Shown piece by piece: positions 21,781 through 32,758 of a DNA stretch of 64,000 nt. Below the pieces are notes generated by a model that did not search any database, was not told the origin of the DNA, and was given only the letters and a program-made list of their open reading frames with translations. This DNA is from Massilia sp. W12 (GTDB taxonomy: Bacteria; Pseudomonadota; Gammaproteobacteria; Burkholderiales; Burkholderiaceae_D). The stretch covers positions 682,001 through 746,000 of the forward strand of contig NZ_CP147776.1 of the NCBI RefSeq assembly GCF_037300705.1. Reading direction: 5' to 3'. Within the stretch, counting starts at the first letter, position 1. Every line of letters starts with the position of its first letter. A program made the translations under genes and the position numbers.

Positions 21781-21807
21781 CCTTTCAACTTTTTTGGAGC
21801 ATTTCTG

Positions 21808-22233
21808 ATGGCAATCGAACGCACCCTGTCTATCATCAAGCCGGACGCAGTAGCAAAAAATGTTATCGGCCAGATCTATTCCCGTTTTGAAAACGCCGGT
21901 CTGAAAATCGTTGCCGCCCGCATGACCCATCTGTCGCGCGCTGAAGCGGAAGGCTTCTACGCTGTGCACCGCGAGCGTCCTTTCTTCAAAGATCTGGTTG
22001 ACTTCATGGTCTCCGGCCCGGTCATGATCCAAGTGCTGGAAGGCGAAGGCGCGATCGCTAAAAACCGCGAACTGATGGGTGCAACCGATCCGAAGAAAGC
22101 TGACAAGGGCACCATCCGCGCAGACTTTGCTGATTCCATCGACGCCAACGCCGTACACGGCTCCGACGCTGCTGAAACCGCAGCTGTCGAAATCGCCTAC
22201 TACTTCCCGGCGCTGAACGTTTATTCCCGTTAA
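21808..22233 (+). CDS. ndk: Nucleoside diphosphate kinase
   Basis: A 141-residue enzyme that passes the gamma phosphate from ATP to nucleoside diphosphates. [15 protein letters not shown] is the typical N-terminus, and the phosphorylated His lies in [16 protein letters not shown]. Length is standard. GGAG lies 8-11 nt before the ATG. It starts the rlmN-pilF-rodZ-ispG-hisS run. Confidence 0.97.
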   Translation: MAIERTLSIIKPDAVAKNVIGQIYSRFENAGLKIVAARMTHLSRAEAEGFYAVHRERPFFKDLVDFMVSGPVMIQVLEGEGAIAKNRELMGATDPKKADKGTIRADFADSIDANAVHGSDAAETAAVEIAYYFPALNVYSR

Positions 22234-22266
22234 TACCGGCTTGGCGCTGTCATTGTCTGAGGCAAG

Positions 22267-23427
22267 ATGACTGAACTCACCAATTTGCTCGATCTGGACC
22301 CGCAACAATTGGTCGCGTACTGCGCGGCCTTGGGTGAGAAGCCATTTCGCGCCAAACAACTGACACGCTGGATACACCAGTATGGCGTGAGCGATTTCGC
22401 GCAGATGACTGATCTGGCGAAATCGCTGCGCGAAAAACTGGCGGGCCGCGCTGAAATCCGCGCGCCCTCCGTGATCAGCGATCACACATCGAGCGACGGC
22501 ACGCGCAAGTGGCTGCTCGATGTCGGCGGCGGCAATGCCGTCGAAACTGTTTTTATTCCCGAAGAAAATCGTGGCACGCTGTGCATTTCCAGTCAGGCTG
22601 GGTGCGCGGTGAATTGCCGCTTCTGCTCCACTGGCAAACAGGGTTTCAGCCGCAATCTGAGCACGGCGGAAATCATTGGTCAGCTGTGGATGGCTGAATT
22701 CGCCCTGCGCCAAAGCGCGGGGATTGAAGCCGGCCCCAAAGGCGAGCGCCGCATCACGAATGTGGTGATGATGGGCATGGGCGAGCCTTTACTCAATTTT
22801 GAACCGGTGGTGACGGCCTTGCGCCTGATGCTGGACGATAATGCGTATGGCTTATCGCGCCGCCGCGTCACGGTTTCCACCTCCGGCGTTGTGCCGATGA
22901 TGGACAAGCTGGCGCGCGAGTGTCCGGTTGCGCTGGCGGTTTCGCTGCATGCGCCGAATGATGCGCTGCGCGACGATCTGGTGCCGCTCAACCGCAAATA
23001 TCCGTTGGCGGAATTGATGGCGGCTTGCCAGCGCTATCTCGAATTTGCGCCGCGCGATTTCATCACGTTTGAATACTGCATGCTCGATGGCGTCAATGAT
23101 ACTGACGCCCACGCGCGTGAATTGTTGCGTCTGGTGACTCAGGGCGCGACGGCTGTCTCATGTAAGTTGAATCTGATTCCTTTCAACCCCTTTCCGGAAT
23201 CCGGCCTGTTGCGCTCCAAAAATCCGCGCATCAAGGAGTTTTCCCAGATTCTGATGGATGCAGGCATTGTCACCACTGTGCGCAAAACGCGCGGCGATGA
23301 TATTGACGCCGCCTGCGGCCAGTTGGCGGGCGAAGTGCAAGATCGCACCAGGCTGCAGCAGAGGATGGAGAAAATGCAGGATAAATACGGCAAGGACTTT
23401 GGCCGCATCGTGGAGATCCCATCATGA
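22267..23427 (+). CDS. rlmN: Dual-specificity RNA methyltransferase RlmN
   Basis: A 386-residue radical-SAM enzyme that makes m2A2503 in 23S rRNA and m2A37 in some tRNAs. The cluster motif CAVNCRFC gives Cys113, Cys117 and Cys120. Further signatures are [25 protein letters not shown] and [13 protein letters not shown]-terminal Cys needed for the mechanism is in [13 protein letters not shown]. It overlaps pilF by 4 nt. Confidence 0.96.
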   Translation: MTELTNLLDLDPQQLVAYCAALGEKPFRAKQLTRWIHQYGVSDFAQMTDLAKSLREKLAGRAEIRAPSVISDHTSSDGTRKWLLDVGGGNAVETVFIPEENRGTLCISSQAGCAVNCRFCSTGKQGFSRNLSTAEIIGQLWMAEFALRQSAGIEAGPKGERRITNVVMMGMGEPLLNFEPVVTALRLMLDDNAYGLSRRRVTVSTSGVVPMMDKLARECPVALAVSLHAPNDALRDDLVPLNRKYPLAELMAACQRYLEFAPRDFITFEYCMLDGVNDTDAHARELLRLVTQGATAVSCKLNLIPFNPFPESGLLRSKNPRIKEFSQILMDAGIVTTVRKTRGDDIDAACGQLAGEVQDRTRLQQRMEKMQDKYGKDFGRIVEIPS

Positions 23428-24233
23428 AACTTGCCTGGCGTGGCGCCCTGCTGTGTCTGACAGCGGGCGTATTGGCCTTGAGCGGTTGCGCAGGCGGCAT
23501 GCGCAACACCGGCAGCAGCAAGGAATTGCTTACCGCCTCCGATCAAACCCAGCAGCAAAAACGGGCCGATATCCGCCTGCAATTGGCAGTCAGTTATTAT
23601 GGCCAGCAGCAGTGGGAGATTGCGCTGGATGAAGTCAAACAGGCGTTGCAATCCTGGCCGGAATTTGCCGACGCTTATGGCTTGCGCGGCTTGATCTATA
23701 TGGAAATGGGCGAAAATGCGCTGGCTGATGAAAATTTCCAGCGCGCGCTGAAGCTGGCCCCGAATAATCCGGATCTGTCGAATAACTATGGCTGGTTTCT
23801 CTGCCGCAGCGGGCGCGGGGCCGATGGCTTGAAGTATTTTGACGCCGCGCTCAAGATGCGCAACTACAGCTCGCCGGAAAAAGCCCTGAACAATGCCGGC
23901 TCCTGCAGCCTGACATTGCGCCAATACGATCAGGCTGAGCAATATCTGCGTGAAGCCTTCCGCCTCGATCCTGCCGGCGTGATGACCAACAGCAATCTGG
24001 CGAAGCTGTATTTTCAGCAAAAAGACTACCAGCGCGCCAATTTTTATCTGACCCGCGTGGTCAAGCAAATGCAAGATCAAATTATGCCCGCAGATATTCT
24101 CTGGCTGGGCATTCGTATGCACCGTAAGCAGGGCGATAGCGCCGCTGAGCAAGCCTTGGCGACCCAGTTGCGCCGCCATCACCCCAAATCAAATGAATTC
24201 AAAGATTGGCAACGCGGGGCGTTTGATGAGTGA
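23424..24233 (+). CDS. pilF: Type IV pilus assembly lipoprotein PilF/PilW
   Basis: A 269-residue TPR lipoprotein that pilots the secretin PilQ to the outer membrane. Signal peptide with lipobox LSGC, lipid on Cys22. Tandem TPRs start at [19 protein letters not shown] and continue through [20 protein letters not shown] and [19 protein letters not shown]. It overlaps both neighbours, and the rlmN-pilF-rodZ-ispG order is typical of the class. The pilB-pilC-pilD genes later in the window act in the same machine. Confidence 0.92.
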   Translation: MKLAWRGALLCLTAGVLALSGCAGGMRNTGSSKELLTASDQTQQQKRADIRLQLAVSYYGQQQWEIALDEVKQALQSWPEFADAYGLRGLIYMEMGENALADENFQRALKLAPNNPDLSNNYGWFLCRSGRGADGLKYFDAALKMRNYSSPEKALNNAGSCSLTLRQYDQAEQYLREAFRLDPAGVMTNSNLAKLYFQQKDYQRANFYLTRVVKQMQDQIMPADILWLGIRMHRKQGDSAAEQALATQLRRHHPKSNEFKDWQRGAFDE

Positions 24234-25254
24234 AACAGAAGCAAGCATGGAAAAAGCTCCCTTGAGTGCAGGCATGCGCCCGGGCGCGATGTTGCACGCA
24301 GAGCGTGAAAAACAGGGTTTGAGCCTGGAGCAGGTGGCCGAGCAGTTAAAACTGGCGCCGCGCCAGATCACTGCGCTGGAGCAGGATGATTATGCGAACT
24401 TGCCGGGTATGGCGATTGTGCGCGGCTTTGTGCGCGCCTATGCCAAATTGTTGAAACTGGATGCCGCGCCGCTGGTGGCCATGATCGAAGTGGACGGCGG
24501 TCTGGCGCAGCAAAGCGCGGTGCGGGTGTCGTCCACCCGGTTTGCCGAAACGCCGATGCCTTCGCAGCGCGGGCGCAGCATGACCCCTTTGCTGATCGGC
24601 GGCTCTGCGCTGCTGGCGGTGTTGGTGGCCGGTCTGGCCTGGTGGTTGCAACCCGCCGACAATAAATTGCAAGCGGCGCAACGCGAATCCGCCAGCGCCA
24701 TTCTGAGCGCGCCGACGCCGCCCAATACCATCGTCACCACCTTGCCCTCGCCCTTGCCGGGGACGGAGCAAAATCCGCCGGCGGCAGGCGACAGCACGGC
24801 GCAGGCCAGCCCATCGCCGGCCCCTGTGGCGCAGGCCAGTCCCAGCCCGCTGACGAGTCCGCTGCCGATGGCGAGTCCGCCCCCGCTGGCGACGCCGGCG
24901 CCCGGCCCGCTGGCGGCGGCCAGCGCCACGCCCAAGCCCCTGACCAGTCCGACGCCGGCCTTGGCCGCAACGCCGACCCCGCCAGCGCAGGCTAACCCGC
25001 CGGCTGCGCAGGCCGGCGGCAATAATCAGCTGGTCTTGACCTTGCGCCAGGATTCCTGGATTGAAGTGCGCAAAGTGAATGGCCCGGTATTGTTGTCGCG
25101 TCTGGTGAAAGCCGGCAGCACGGAAAGTTTTGACGCCGCCAGTCCGCTGCAATTGGTGGTTGGCAATGTCAACGGGGTCGAGGCCAGCTTGCGCGGGGCC
25201 GCCCTGAATCTGAAAAACGGGCCCGGCAACACCGCGCGCCTGACTGTGAAATGA
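24226..25254 (+). CDS. rodZ: Cytoskeletal protein RodZ
   Basis: A 342-residue bitopic protein that links MreB to the rod-shape peptidoglycan machinery. A cytoplasmic HTH_25 domain (residues about 20-80, with [20 protein letters not shown]) precedes a membrane helix at 121-141 ([19 protein letters not shown]). A 130-residue Pro/Ala/Ser/Thr-rich periplasmic linker follows, then a DUF4115 beta domain ([17 protein letters not shown]). The ATG at 24226 overlaps the pilF stop. The linker is long and made of near-repeats such as [20 protein letters not shown]. Confidence 0.9.
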   Translation: MSETEASMEKAPLSAGMRPGAMLHAEREKQGLSLEQVAEQLKLAPRQITALEQDDYANLPGMAIVRGFVRAYAKLLKLDAAPLVAMIEVDGGLAQQSAVRVSSTRFAETPMPSQRGRSMTPLLIGGSALLAVLVAGLAWWLQPADNKLQAAQRESASAILSAPTPPNTIVTTLPSPLPGTEQNPPAAGDSTAQASPSPAPVAQASPSPLTSPLPMASPPPLATPAPGPLAAASATPKPLTSPTPALAATPTPPAQANPPAAQAGGNNQLVLTLRQDSWIEVRKVNGPVLLSRLVKAGSTESFDAASPLQLVVGNVNGVEASLRGAALNLKNGPGNTARLTVK

Positions 25255-26558
25255 GTGCGCTGATGGAATCCGCATGTTTGCCTGAATTGGATGGCATCGC
25301 CAGCGGCCCGGCTGCGCGGCGCAATACGCGCGCAGTCGCGGTGCGCTATGGCGCGCGCCAGGTGTTGATCGGAGGCCAGGCCCCGGTGGTGGTGCAGTCA
25401 ATGACCAATACCGACACCGCTGACGCGATCGGCACCGCGATCCAGATCAAAGAATTGGCGCGCGCCGGTTCGGAAATGGTGCGCATCACCGTCAATAATG
25501 ACGAAGCAGCGCAAGCCGTGCCGGCGATTCGCGAGCAACTCGACCGCATGGGGATTGATGTCCCTTTGATCGGCGATTTTCATTACAACGGCCATTTGCT
25601 GCTCAGCAAATATCCCGGCTGCGCCGAAGCGCTGTCGAAATACCGCATCAATCCCGGCAATGTGGGACAGGGCGCGAAACGCGACACCCAATTTGCGCAA
25701 ATGATTGAAGTCGCCTGCCGGCATGACAAACCGGTGCGCATCGGCGTGAACTGGGGCAGCCTCGATCAAAGCCTGCTGGCGCGCATCATGGATCAGAACG
25801 GCAGCCGCGCCACGCCCTGGAGCGCGCAGCAAGTCATGTATGAAGCCCTGATCGCCTCCGCGATTGAAAGCGCGCAAAGGGCGGAAGAACTCGGTTTGGG
25901 ACGTGACCGCATTGTGCTGTCGTGCAAAGTCTCGGCGGTGCAGGATTTGATTGCGGTGTATCGCGAATTGGCGCGCCGTTGCGATTACCCGCTGCATCTG
26001 GGACTGACCGAAGCCGGCATGGGCAGCAAGGGCATCGTCGCTTCCACCGCCGCGCTGGCGGTCTTGATGCAGGAAGGGATTGGCGACACCATCCGTATCT
26101 CGCTCACGCCGGAACCCGGCGGCGAGCGCAGCCGCGAAGTGATCGTCGGCCAGGAAATTTTGCAAACCATGGGCTTGCGCAAATTTTCGCCGATGGTGAT
26201 TGCCTGTCCCGGCTGCGGGCGCACCACCTCGACCGTATTCCAGGAATTGGCCGACCGGATTCAAACCTTTTTGCGCGAGCAAATGCCGCTCTGGAAAAAA
26301 GACTATCCGGGGGTGGAAGAAATGAATGTGGCGGTGATGGGCTGCATTGTCAACGGCCCGGGCGAATCGCGTCACGCGAATATCGGCATTAGCCTGCCCG
26401 GCACCGGTGAAACGCCGGCTGCGCCGGTATTTGTCGATGGCGTTAAAACTGTCACCCTGCGCGGTGAGCGGCTGGCCGAAGAGTTTCAGGCGATTGTAGA
26501 AAACTATGTCAAAACCCGCTATGGCCGCGCGCCGCAAGCGGAGAATGGAAAGCCATGA
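25251..26558 (+). CDS. ispG: 4-hydroxy-3-methylbut-2-en-1-yl diphosphate synthase
   Basis: A 435-residue iron-sulfur enzyme of the MEP isoprenoid pathway, converting MEcPP to [19 protein letters not shown] and [11 protein letters not shown] mark the TIM-barrel part; the cluster ligands are in CPGCGRTTS and [12 protein letters not shown]. The insert near [13 protein letters not shown] is normal for proteobacteria. The start overlaps the rodZ stop and the end overlaps hisS. Downstream, ispB at 61905 uses the same precursor pool. Confidence 0.96.
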   Translation: MSALMESACLPELDGIASGPAARRNTRAVAVRYGARQVLIGGQAPVVVQSMTNTDTADAIGTAIQIKELARAGSEMVRITVNNDEAAQAVPAIREQLDRMGIDVPLIGDFHYNGHLLLSKYPGCAEALSKYRINPGNVGQGAKRDTQFAQMIEVACRHDKPVRIGVNWGSLDQSLLARIMDQNGSRATPWSAQQVMYEALIASAIESAQRAEELGLGRDRIVLSCKVSAVQDLIAVYRELARRCDYPLHLGLTEAGMGSKGIVASTAALAVLMQEGIGDTIRISLTPEPGGERSREVIVGQEILQTMGLRKFSPMVIACPGCGRTTSTVFQELADRIQTFLREQMPLWKKDYPGVEEMNVAVMGCIVNGPGESRHANIGISLPGTGETPAAPVFVDGVKTVTLRGERLAEEFQAIVENYVKTRYGRAPQAENGKP

Positions 26559-27895
26559 GTGAAAAGAAAAAAGCGGTGAAAGTGAATGCCGTGAAAGGCA
26601 TGAACGACATGCTGCCGGCCGACGCCGGCTTGTGGGAATTGGTGGAAAACACGGTGCAATCGGTGGTGAAAAGCTATGGCTATCAGCAAATGCGCACCCC
26701 GATTGTGGAAGACACCGGCTTATTTGTGCGCGGCCTGGGGGAAGTCACCGATATCGTCGAAAAGGAAATGTACACCTTCATCGACAGCCTGAACGGCGAC
26801 TCCCTGACCCTGCGCCCGGAAGGCACTGCCGGCGCGGTGCGCGCTGTGATTGAGCACAATCTGACCTATGACAGCCCGAAGCGGTTGTGGTATTACGGCC
26901 CGATGTTCCGCCACGAACGGCCACAGCGCGGACGCTATCGCCAGTTTTATCAATTCGGTCTGGAAGCGGTTGGCTTCACCGGCCCGGATATCGACGCCGA
27001 ATTGATTTTGCTGTGCCGCCGTCTGTGGGACGATCTCGGCTTGCAAGATGTTGAACTGCATCTGAACTCGATTGGCGACGCCAGCGAGCGCGCCGAACAC
27101 CGCGCCGCCCTGATCGCCTATTTTGAAAAGCATCAGGATCAGCTCGATGAAGACGCCAAGCGCCGCCTGTACAGCAATCCGCTGCGCATTCTGGACACCA
27201 AAAACCCGCATATGCAAAAGCTGGTGGATGGCGCGCCCAAGCTGCTCGATTATCTGAAAGAAGAATCGCGCGCGCACTTTGAAGGCGTGCGCGCGATTCT
27301 GGATAAGAATGCCGTGCCCTACATCATCAACCCGCGCTTAGTGCGCGGCATGGATTATTACAACCGCACCGTGTTTGAATGGGTCACCACCAAACTCGGT
27401 TCGCAAGGCACGATTTGCGGCGGCGGGCGTTACGATCCCTTGATCGAAATGTGCGGCGGCAAGCCGACCCCGGCCTGCGGTTTCGCCATGGGGGTGGAGC
27501 GCATTATTGAATTGCTCAAAGAAGAGGGCGCTGATTTCAGCCAGGCGCAATGCGATGTGTACCTGGTGCATCAGGGCGCCGAAGCGCAAAGCGAGGCGAT
27601 GGTGTTGGGAGAGCGCTTGCGCGATGCCGGCCTGGATGTTGTGCTACATTGTGCGGGCGCCAATGGCATGGGCAATTTCAAGGCGCAAATGAAGCGCGCC
27701 GACGCCAGTGGCGCGGCATATGCCTTGATTCTGGGCGAGGATGAAATCGCCAAGGGCGTGGCGGCGGTGAAAAATCTGCGCGGCGAACAAGGCGAACAGC
27801 AACAAGCCGAAGTGGCGCTGGAAGAAGTGGTGGAATATGTGGTGGACGCCATTATTTCCGACGATGCGCACGAGCACCTGCATTTACATCCCTGA
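26555..27895 (+). CDS. hisS: Histidyl-tRNA synthetase
   Basis: A 446-residue class II aminoacyl-tRNA synthetase. Motif 2 [19 protein letters not shown], the histidine-specific motif [13 protein letters not shown] and motif 3 GFAMGVERI are all present; the C-terminal anticodon-binding domain starts near [14 protein letters not shown]. Length is standard. It overlaps ispG by 4 nt. Confidence 0.97.
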   Translation: MSEKKKAVKVNAVKGMNDMLPADAGLWELVENTVQSVVKSYGYQQMRTPIVEDTGLFVRGLGEVTDIVEKEMYTFIDSLNGDSLTLRPEGTAGAVRAVIEHNLTYDSPKRLWYYGPMFRHERPQRGRYRQFYQFGLEAVGFTGPDIDAELILLCRRLWDDLGLQDVELHLNSIGDASERAEHRAALIAYFEKHQDQLDEDAKRRLYSNPLRILDTKNPHMQKLVDGAPKLLDYLKEESRAHFEGVRAILDKNAVPYIINPRLVRGMDYYNRTVFEWVTTKLGSQGTICGGGRYDPLIEMCGGKPTPACGFAMGVERIIELLKEEGADFSQAQCDVYLVHQGAEAQSEAMVLGERLRDAGLDVVLHCAGANGMGNFKAQMKRADASGAAYALILGEDEIAKGVAAVKNLRGEQGEQQQAEVALEEVVEYVVDAIISDDAHEHLHLHP

Positions 27896-27905
27896 CAATA
27901 AAACC

Positions 27906-27926
27906 AGCGCGCTGCGGCGCGCTTTT
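27906..27926 (+). terminator. Weak hairpin terminator after hisS
   Basis: AGCGCGC (27906-27912) pairs with GCGCGCT (27917-27923) around TGCG, followed by only three further T. It probably allows partial readthrough into yfgM-bamB-der. Confidence 0.5.
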
Positions 27927-27953
27927 ACAGACTGAAAAACGGATAGCAAAGCA

Positions 27954-28592
27954 ATGGCATACGATCTCGAAGAACAAGAGCAATTAGCCACCCTGAAAGC
28001 CTGGTGGAACACTTACGGCAATCTGGTCACCTGGCTGCTGGTGCTGGCCCTGGCGGCTTTCTCCGGCTGGACGTATTACAACAACGATAAGCGCAGCAAG
28101 GCGCTCGAAGCGGCCACTCTGTATCAGGAAATGGATGCTGCGCTGAACGCCAAAGACGCGGCCAAAATCAATCGTGTGGCGCAGGATATGCAAACCCGCT
28201 TCGCCGCCACGCCGTATGCTGTGATGGCTTCGCTGCGCGCGGCCAAAGCCGCATTCGACGCCAATGATCTGAAAACCGCCAAGAGCATGTTGCAATGGGT
28301 GGTGACACATGAAAAAGAAGGCGAAGCGCTGGCCCTGGCGCGTCTGCGCTTAGCCGGCGTGCTGCTGGATGAAAAAGCCTACGACGAAGGCATGAAGCAA
28401 CTCAGTGCTGAATTCCCGCCGGCGTTTGCCGCGCAAGTGGCGGATCGCAAAGGCGATATTCTGCTGGCGCAGGGCAAAACCGCTGATGCGCGCGCCGCCT
28501 TTGAAGAAGCATTGAAAAAGACCGGCGAAAAAGACGCATTGCATCAATTGTTGAAATTCAAGCTGGACGCCCTCGGCGGCGCCAAGGCTTGA
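27954..28592 (+). CDS. yfgM: YfgM-like TPR membrane protein
   Basis: A 212-residue protein with a short cytoplasmic start (MAYDLEEQEQLATLKAWW), one membrane helix at about 21-44 (NLVTWLLVLALAAFSGWTYY) and a periplasmic TPR_21 region. E. coli YfgM binds the SecYEG translocon and the chaperone PpiD. The position between hisS and bamB is conserved in beta- and gamma-proteobacteria. It overlaps the alternative upstream start of bamB. Confidence 0.9.
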   Translation: MAYDLEEQEQLATLKAWWNTYGNLVTWLLVLALAAFSGWTYYNNDKRSKALEAATLYQEMDAALNAKDAAKINRVAQDMQTRFAATPYAVMASLRAAKAAFDANDLKTAKSMLQWVVTHEKEGEALALARLRLAGVLLDEKAYDEGMKQLSAEFPPAFAAQVADRKGDILLAQGKTADARAAFEEALKKTGEKDALHQLLKFKLDALGGAKA

Positions 28593-28606
28593 AGCGGGGA
28601 CTCGAT

Positions 28607-29752
28607 ATGAAAAAAAACGGTCTGTTGCTGGCCTTGTGCGGCGTGTTGAGTTTAAGCGCCTGCAGTTCGCTCAATCCTTTTGCCGATCCGCCGCGCAATC
28701 CGCCGGCCCAGCTGAGCGAGTTTAAACCAAGCATGGCGGTGCGCCAGGTGTGGAGTTACGCGATTGGCAGTTCGGGCGATTACGCATTCTCGCCGGCGCA
28801 AGCCGGCGACAGCCTGTTTGTGGCGGCTGCCGATGGCGCGCTGGCGCGCCTGGATGTGGCTTCCGGCAAAGCGGCCTGGCGCATCCAGACCGGGCAACGC
28901 CTGACCGGCGGCGTCGGCGCCGCCAGCGATGGCAATCTGGTGGTGGTGGCGACTGAAAAAGGCGGTTTGCAGGCATATGACGGCCAGGGCAAGCTGCGCT
29001 GGAGCGCGCAAGCCAGCAGCGAAGTGCTGTCCGCGCCGGCAGTCGGCGGCGGTCTGGTCGCAGTGCGCAGCCATGACAATAAAATCACCGCTTATGACGC
29101 CGAAACCGGCGCCCGCCGCTGGCAGGCGCAGCGCATTGCGCCGCCCTTGACCTTGCGCAATTCCGGCGCGCTGACGATTGACGCCGGGAATGTGTATGTG
29201 GCGATGCCGGGCGGGCGCATGCTTGCGCTGTCGGGACAGAACGGCAGCGTGCGCTGGGAAGTGGCGGTGGCTGAGCCGCGCGGCGCTACCGAACTCGAAC
29301 GCGTCACCGACCTCGCCGGTGCGCCGGTGCTGGCCGGACGTGAAATTTGCGCAGTCACTTATCAGGGCAAACTGGCCTGTTATGACCGCACCAATGGCCA
29401 GCTGCGCTGGAGCAAAGAATTTTCCAGCGACGCCGGTATGAGCGTGGACGAGCGTTTTGTCTTCGCCAGCGATGAAAAAGGCAGCTTGTCCGCCTTCAAC
29501 CGTGAAGGCAAGAGCCTGTGGCGCAATGACAAGCTGGCCTGGCGCCGCCTGTCCGCCCCGGCTTCGATCGGGCGCGCCGTCGCCGTCGCTGATTACCAAG
29601 GCTTTATCCATTTCCTGTCGCGTGAAGACGGGGCCTTTTTGGCCCGTCTGCCAGGCGACGGCAGCCCGACGCCCGGCATGCCGCTGGTGGCGAACGACAG
29701 GCTGATATTGCAAACCAAAAACGGCGCAGTGCTTGCGCTGGCGGCAGATTGA
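28607..29752 (+). CDS. bamB: Outer membrane protein assembly factor BamB
   Basis: A 381-residue lipoprotein of the BAM complex, which inserts beta-barrel proteins in the outer membrane. Lipobox LSAC follows a short signal peptide. The body is an eight-bladed PQQ/WD-like propeller with repeated blades such as GALARLDVASGKAAWRIQTG, GGLQAYDGQGKLRWSAQ and KLACYDRTNGQLRWSKEF. The ATG at 28607 gives the correct signal peptide; an in-frame start 18 nt earlier would add six residues. der follows 6 nt later. Confidence 0.94.
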   Translation: MKKNGLLLALCGVLSLSACSSLNPFADPPRNPPAQLSEFKPSMAVRQVWSYAIGSSGDYAFSPAQAGDSLFVAAADGALARLDVASGKAAWRIQTGQRLTGGVGAASDGNLVVVATEKGGLQAYDGQGKLRWSAQASSEVLSAPAVGGGLVAVRSHDNKITAYDAETGARRWQAQRIAPPLTLRNSGALTIDAGNVYVAMPGGRMLALSGQNGSVRWEVAVAEPRGATELERVTDLAGAPVLAGREICAVTYQGKLACYDRTNGQLRWSKEFSSDAGMSVDERFVFASDEKGSLSAFNREGKSLWRNDKLAWRRLSAPASIGRAVAVADYQGFIHFLSREDGAFLARLPGDGSPTPGMPLVANDRLILQTKNGAVLALAAD

Positions 29753-29758
29753 GGCCAG

Positions 29759-31117
29759 ATGAAACCTGTTATTGCATTAGTCGGGAGGCCGAATGTCGGC
29801 AAATCGACACTTTTCAACCGCTTAACCCGTTCGCGTGATGCGCTGGTGGCGGATTTGCCGGGCTTGACGCGTGACCGCCATTATGGCGAGGGACGCATGG
29901 GAGAACGCCCGTTTCTGGTGATCGACACCGGCGGTTTTGAGCCGGTCGCCAAAGAAGGCATCCTGTATCAAATGGCGCGCCAGACCAAGCAGGCGGTGGC
30001 CGAAGCGGATGTCATTATTTTCCTGGTGGATGGACGCCAGGGACTGACCCCGCACGACAAAACGATCACCGACTTTTTGCGCAAGGCGAACCGCCCGGTG
30101 CTGCTGGCGGTGAATAAAGCCGAAGGCATGCGCTACACCTCGGTGACGGCGGAGTTTTATGAGCTGGGCATGGGCGATCCGCTGGTGATCTCGTCCGCCC
30201 ATGGCGACGGCGTGCTGGATTTGCTGAATCTGGCGCTGGACACCGTTGAAGGCGCGCAGCCGCCTGCGCTGGAAGAAGCTGCGCCGGATGAAGAAGAGGA
30301 TCTGGGCCGGGCGATTAAAATCGCCGTGGTGGGCCGGCCCAACGTCGGCAAATCGACCCTGATCAACACCCTGGTTGGCGAAGAGCGCGTGATCGCCTTC
30401 GATATGCCGGGCACCACACGCGATTCGATTGAAATCCCGTTTGAGCGCGATGGGCGGCAATATGTCCTGATCGACACCGCCGGCATCCGCCGCCGGGGCA
30501 AAGTGTTTGAGGCGATTGAAAAATTTTCAGTGGTCAAAACGCTGCAATCGATTTCCGAAGCGAATGTCGCGATTTTGCTGCTTGATGCGCGGCAGGACAT
30601 TTCTGAACAGGATGCGCACATCGCCGGTTTTATTCTGGAGTCAGGCCGCGCCCTGGTGGTGGCGGTGAATAAGTGGGACGACCTGGATGTCGATCAGCGC
30701 GACCAGATCAAAATGGATTTAGAGCGTAAACTCGATTTTCTCTCGTTTGCCAAAACCCATTTTATTTCCGCCTTGAGGGCCAGCGGCATCGGGCCTTTGA
30801 TGAAGTCGGTGAATGGCGCTTACGCCGCCGCCACCGCCAAGCTGCCCACGCCCAAACTCACGCGCGCGCTGGAAGAGGCAGTGCAAAAGCAAGAGCCTAA
30901 ACGCAAGGGATCGATCCGTCCCAAGATGCGGTATGCCCATCAGGGCGGACAGAATCCGCCTGTGATTGTGATCCATGGCAATGCGCTGGAAGCGATCAGC
31001 GAACCATACCGCCGCTTTTTGGAAAAACATTTCAGGGAAACTTTTTCGCTGGTCGGCACTCCTTTACGTATCGAGTTCCGCAGCAGCAAAAACCCGTTTG
31101 TAGTGGAAAAGAAATAA
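29759..31117 (+). CDS. der: Ribosome biogenesis GTPase Der (EngA)
   Basis: A 452-residue GTPase with two tandem G domains acting in 50S assembly. Both P loops read GRPNVGKST (near residues 8 and 187). Switch motifs are DLPGLTRD and DMPGTTRD, and NKxD motifs are NKAEG (first domain, variant) and NKWDD (second). A KH-like C-terminal domain ends in the basic KNPFVVEKK. Last gene of the rlmN-to-der run. Confidence 0.96.
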   Translation: MKPVIALVGRPNVGKSTLFNRLTRSRDALVADLPGLTRDRHYGEGRMGERPFLVIDTGGFEPVAKEGILYQMARQTKQAVAEADVIIFLVDGRQGLTPHDKTITDFLRKANRPVLLAVNKAEGMRYTSVTAEFYELGMGDPLVISSAHGDGVLDLLNLALDTVEGAQPPALEEAAPDEEEDLGRAIKIAVVGRPNVGKSTLINTLVGEERVIAFDMPGTTRDSIEIPFERDGRQYVLIDTAGIRRRGKVFEAIEKFSVVKTLQSISEANVAILLLDARQDISEQDAHIAGFILESGRALVVAVNKWDDLDVDQRDQIKMDLERKLDFLSFAKTHFISALRASGIGPLMKSVNGAYAAATAKLPTPKLTRALEEAVQKQEPKRKGSIRPKMRYAHQGGQNPPVIVIHGNALEAISEPYRRFLEKHFRETFSLVGTPLRIEFRSSKNPFVVEKK

Positions 31118-31362
31118 GCGGGCGGCTGCGTCATACGATACTTTGCCTGATGGATTCTCAGTGAATTCCCAATGCGGAAATCCTGGAACTCGGGCACAAT
31201 GCAAGTTTTCCGGCCAACCGGATGCAGGCAAGCCACACATCGTTTGCGTGTGGCGTCAGGGCGCTGCCAGCGCGGATTGTCCTGACAAGGGTAAATGGAA
31301 GCTGTACTTGAAATAAATCGAGTCATCTCCAAATTTGACTACAACAACACGATGGAGCTGTT
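31118..31362. other. Intergenic region upstream of hfq
   Basis: 245 nt with no gene. It holds a small hairpin (GCCACAC...GTGTGGC) near 31233-31255 and a TTGAAA near 31309 that could be a -35, but no convincing -10 at 17 nt. hfq is expected to have its own promoter here. Confidence 0.4.
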
Positions 31363-31599
31363 ATGAGCAACAAAGGGCAATTGTTACAAGACCCATTTCT
31401 GAACGCCTTGCGCAAGGAACATGTGCCGGTCTCGATCTATTTGGTAAACGGCATCAAACTGCAAGGCCATATCGAATCTTTTGATCAATACGTGGTTCTG
31501 TTGCGCAACACCGTGACGCAAATGGTGTACAAGCACGCGATTTCTACCGTGGTGCCGGCGCGCGCAGTCAATCTTTCTCTTGACTCCGAACAGGAATAA
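31363..31599 (+). CDS. hfq: RNA chaperone Hfq
   Basis: A 78-residue hexameric Sm-like protein that pairs small RNAs with mRNAs. Sm1 [21 protein letters not shown] and Sm2 [10 protein letters not shown] are intact, read as two parts. It lacks the long C-terminal tail of E. coli Hfq, as usual for beta-proteobacteria. hflX follows 9 nt later. Confidence 0.97.
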   Translation: MSNKGQLLQDPFLNALRKEHVPVSIYLVNGIKLQGHIESFDQYVVLLRNTVTQMVYKHAISTVVPARAVNLSLDSEQE

Positions 31600-31608
31600 G
31601 GCGAGCCA

Positions 31609-32748
31609 ATGCCAGAGCAGATCCGTGCGGCCCTGGTCGGGGTAGACTTTGGCAAGGGCGAGTTTGCCGCCAGTCTCGAAGAGCTGGTGCTACTAGCGCG
31701 CTCAGCCGGAGCTGAACCGGTCACCGTGGTCACAGCCAAACGCAGCAGCCCGGATCCGGCGTATTTCGTCGGTTCCGGCAAGGCGGAAGAAATCGGTCAT
31801 GCGATCGCGGATCTGCAGCTCAATCTGGTGATTTTCAACCATGCCTTAAGCCCGGCGCAGCAGCGTAATTTGGAAAAACTGTTGCAATGCCGGGTGCTGG
31901 ACCGCACCAGCCTGATTTTGGATATCTTTGCCCAGCGCGCCCAAAGTCATGAAGGCAAGGTGCAAGTTGAGTTGGCCCAGCTGCAACATCTGGCCACCCG
32001 CCTGGTGCGCGGCTGGACTCACTTGGAGCGGCAAAAAGGCGGTATCGGCTTGCGCGGCCCTGGCGAAACCCAGCTTGAAACCGACCGCCGATTATTGGGC
32101 GAACGCGTCAAAATGCTGCGCGCCCAACTCGAACGGCTGCAACGCCAGCGCGAAACCCGGCGCCGTTCGCGTGCGCGCAATCACACCTTTTCAATTTCCC
32201 TGGTCGGCTACACCAACGCCGGCAAATCCACCCTGTTCAATACCTTGACCAAGGCCGGCGTGTACGTCGCGGATCAATTGTTCGCCACGCTCGACACCAC
32301 CTCGCGCAAGATTTATCTGAACCAGGAAGTCGGCAGCGTCGTGCTGTCCGACACCGTGGGTTTTGTGCGCGAATTGCCGCACTCCCTGGTGGCGGCTTTC
32401 CGCGCCACGCTCGAAGAAACCATCCATGCTGATTTGCTCTTGCATGTGGTGGATGCGGCAAGTCCGGTGCGCATGGAGCAGATTGAGCAAGTCAATCTGG
32501 TGCTGGATGAAATCGGCGCACGCGATGTGCCGCAAATTCTGGTATGGAACAAGATCGACGCCGCCGCCCTTGAGCCGGCAATCGAGCGCGACGAGTATGG
32601 TAAAATCCAGCGGGTTTTCATCAGCGCCAGGAATGGCGCCGGACTGGATTTGCTGCGTGCCGCGATTGCAGAATACGCCAGCGCACATGTGGAAAAAGTG
32701 CGTGAGGCGCCGCAAGACCCCCCGTTATCCCACGCCCATCTGACCTAA
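31609..32748 (+). CDS. hflX: Ribosome-associated GTPase HflX
   Basis: A 379-residue GTPase that splits stalled or heat-damaged ribosomes. The N-terminal HflX domain contains SSPDPAYFVGSGKAEEI and the basic helical GGIGLRGPGETQLETDRR. The G domain has P loop GYTNAGKSTLFN, switch DTVGFVRELPH and specificity motif NKIDA. It sits between hfq and hflK as in other proteobacteria. Confidence 0.96.
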   Translation: MPEQIRAALVGVDFGKGEFAASLEELVLLARSAGAEPVTVVTAKRSSPDPAYFVGSGKAEEIGHAIADLQLNLVIFNHALSPAQQRNLEKLLQCRVLDRTSLILDIFAQRAQSHEGKVQVELAQLQHLATRLVRGWTHLERQKGGIGLRGPGETQLETDRRLLGERVKMLRAQLERLQRQRETRRRSRARNHTFSISLVGYTNAGKSTLFNTLTKAGVYVADQLFATLDTTSRKIYLNQEVGSVVLSDTVGFVRELPHSLVAAFRATLEETIHADLLLHVVDAASPVRMEQIEQVNLVLDEIGARDVPQILVWNKIDAAALEPAIERDEYGKIQRVFISARNGAGLDLLRAAIAEYASAHVEKVREAPQDPPLSHAHLT

Positions 32749-32758
32749 GACCGCGAAT

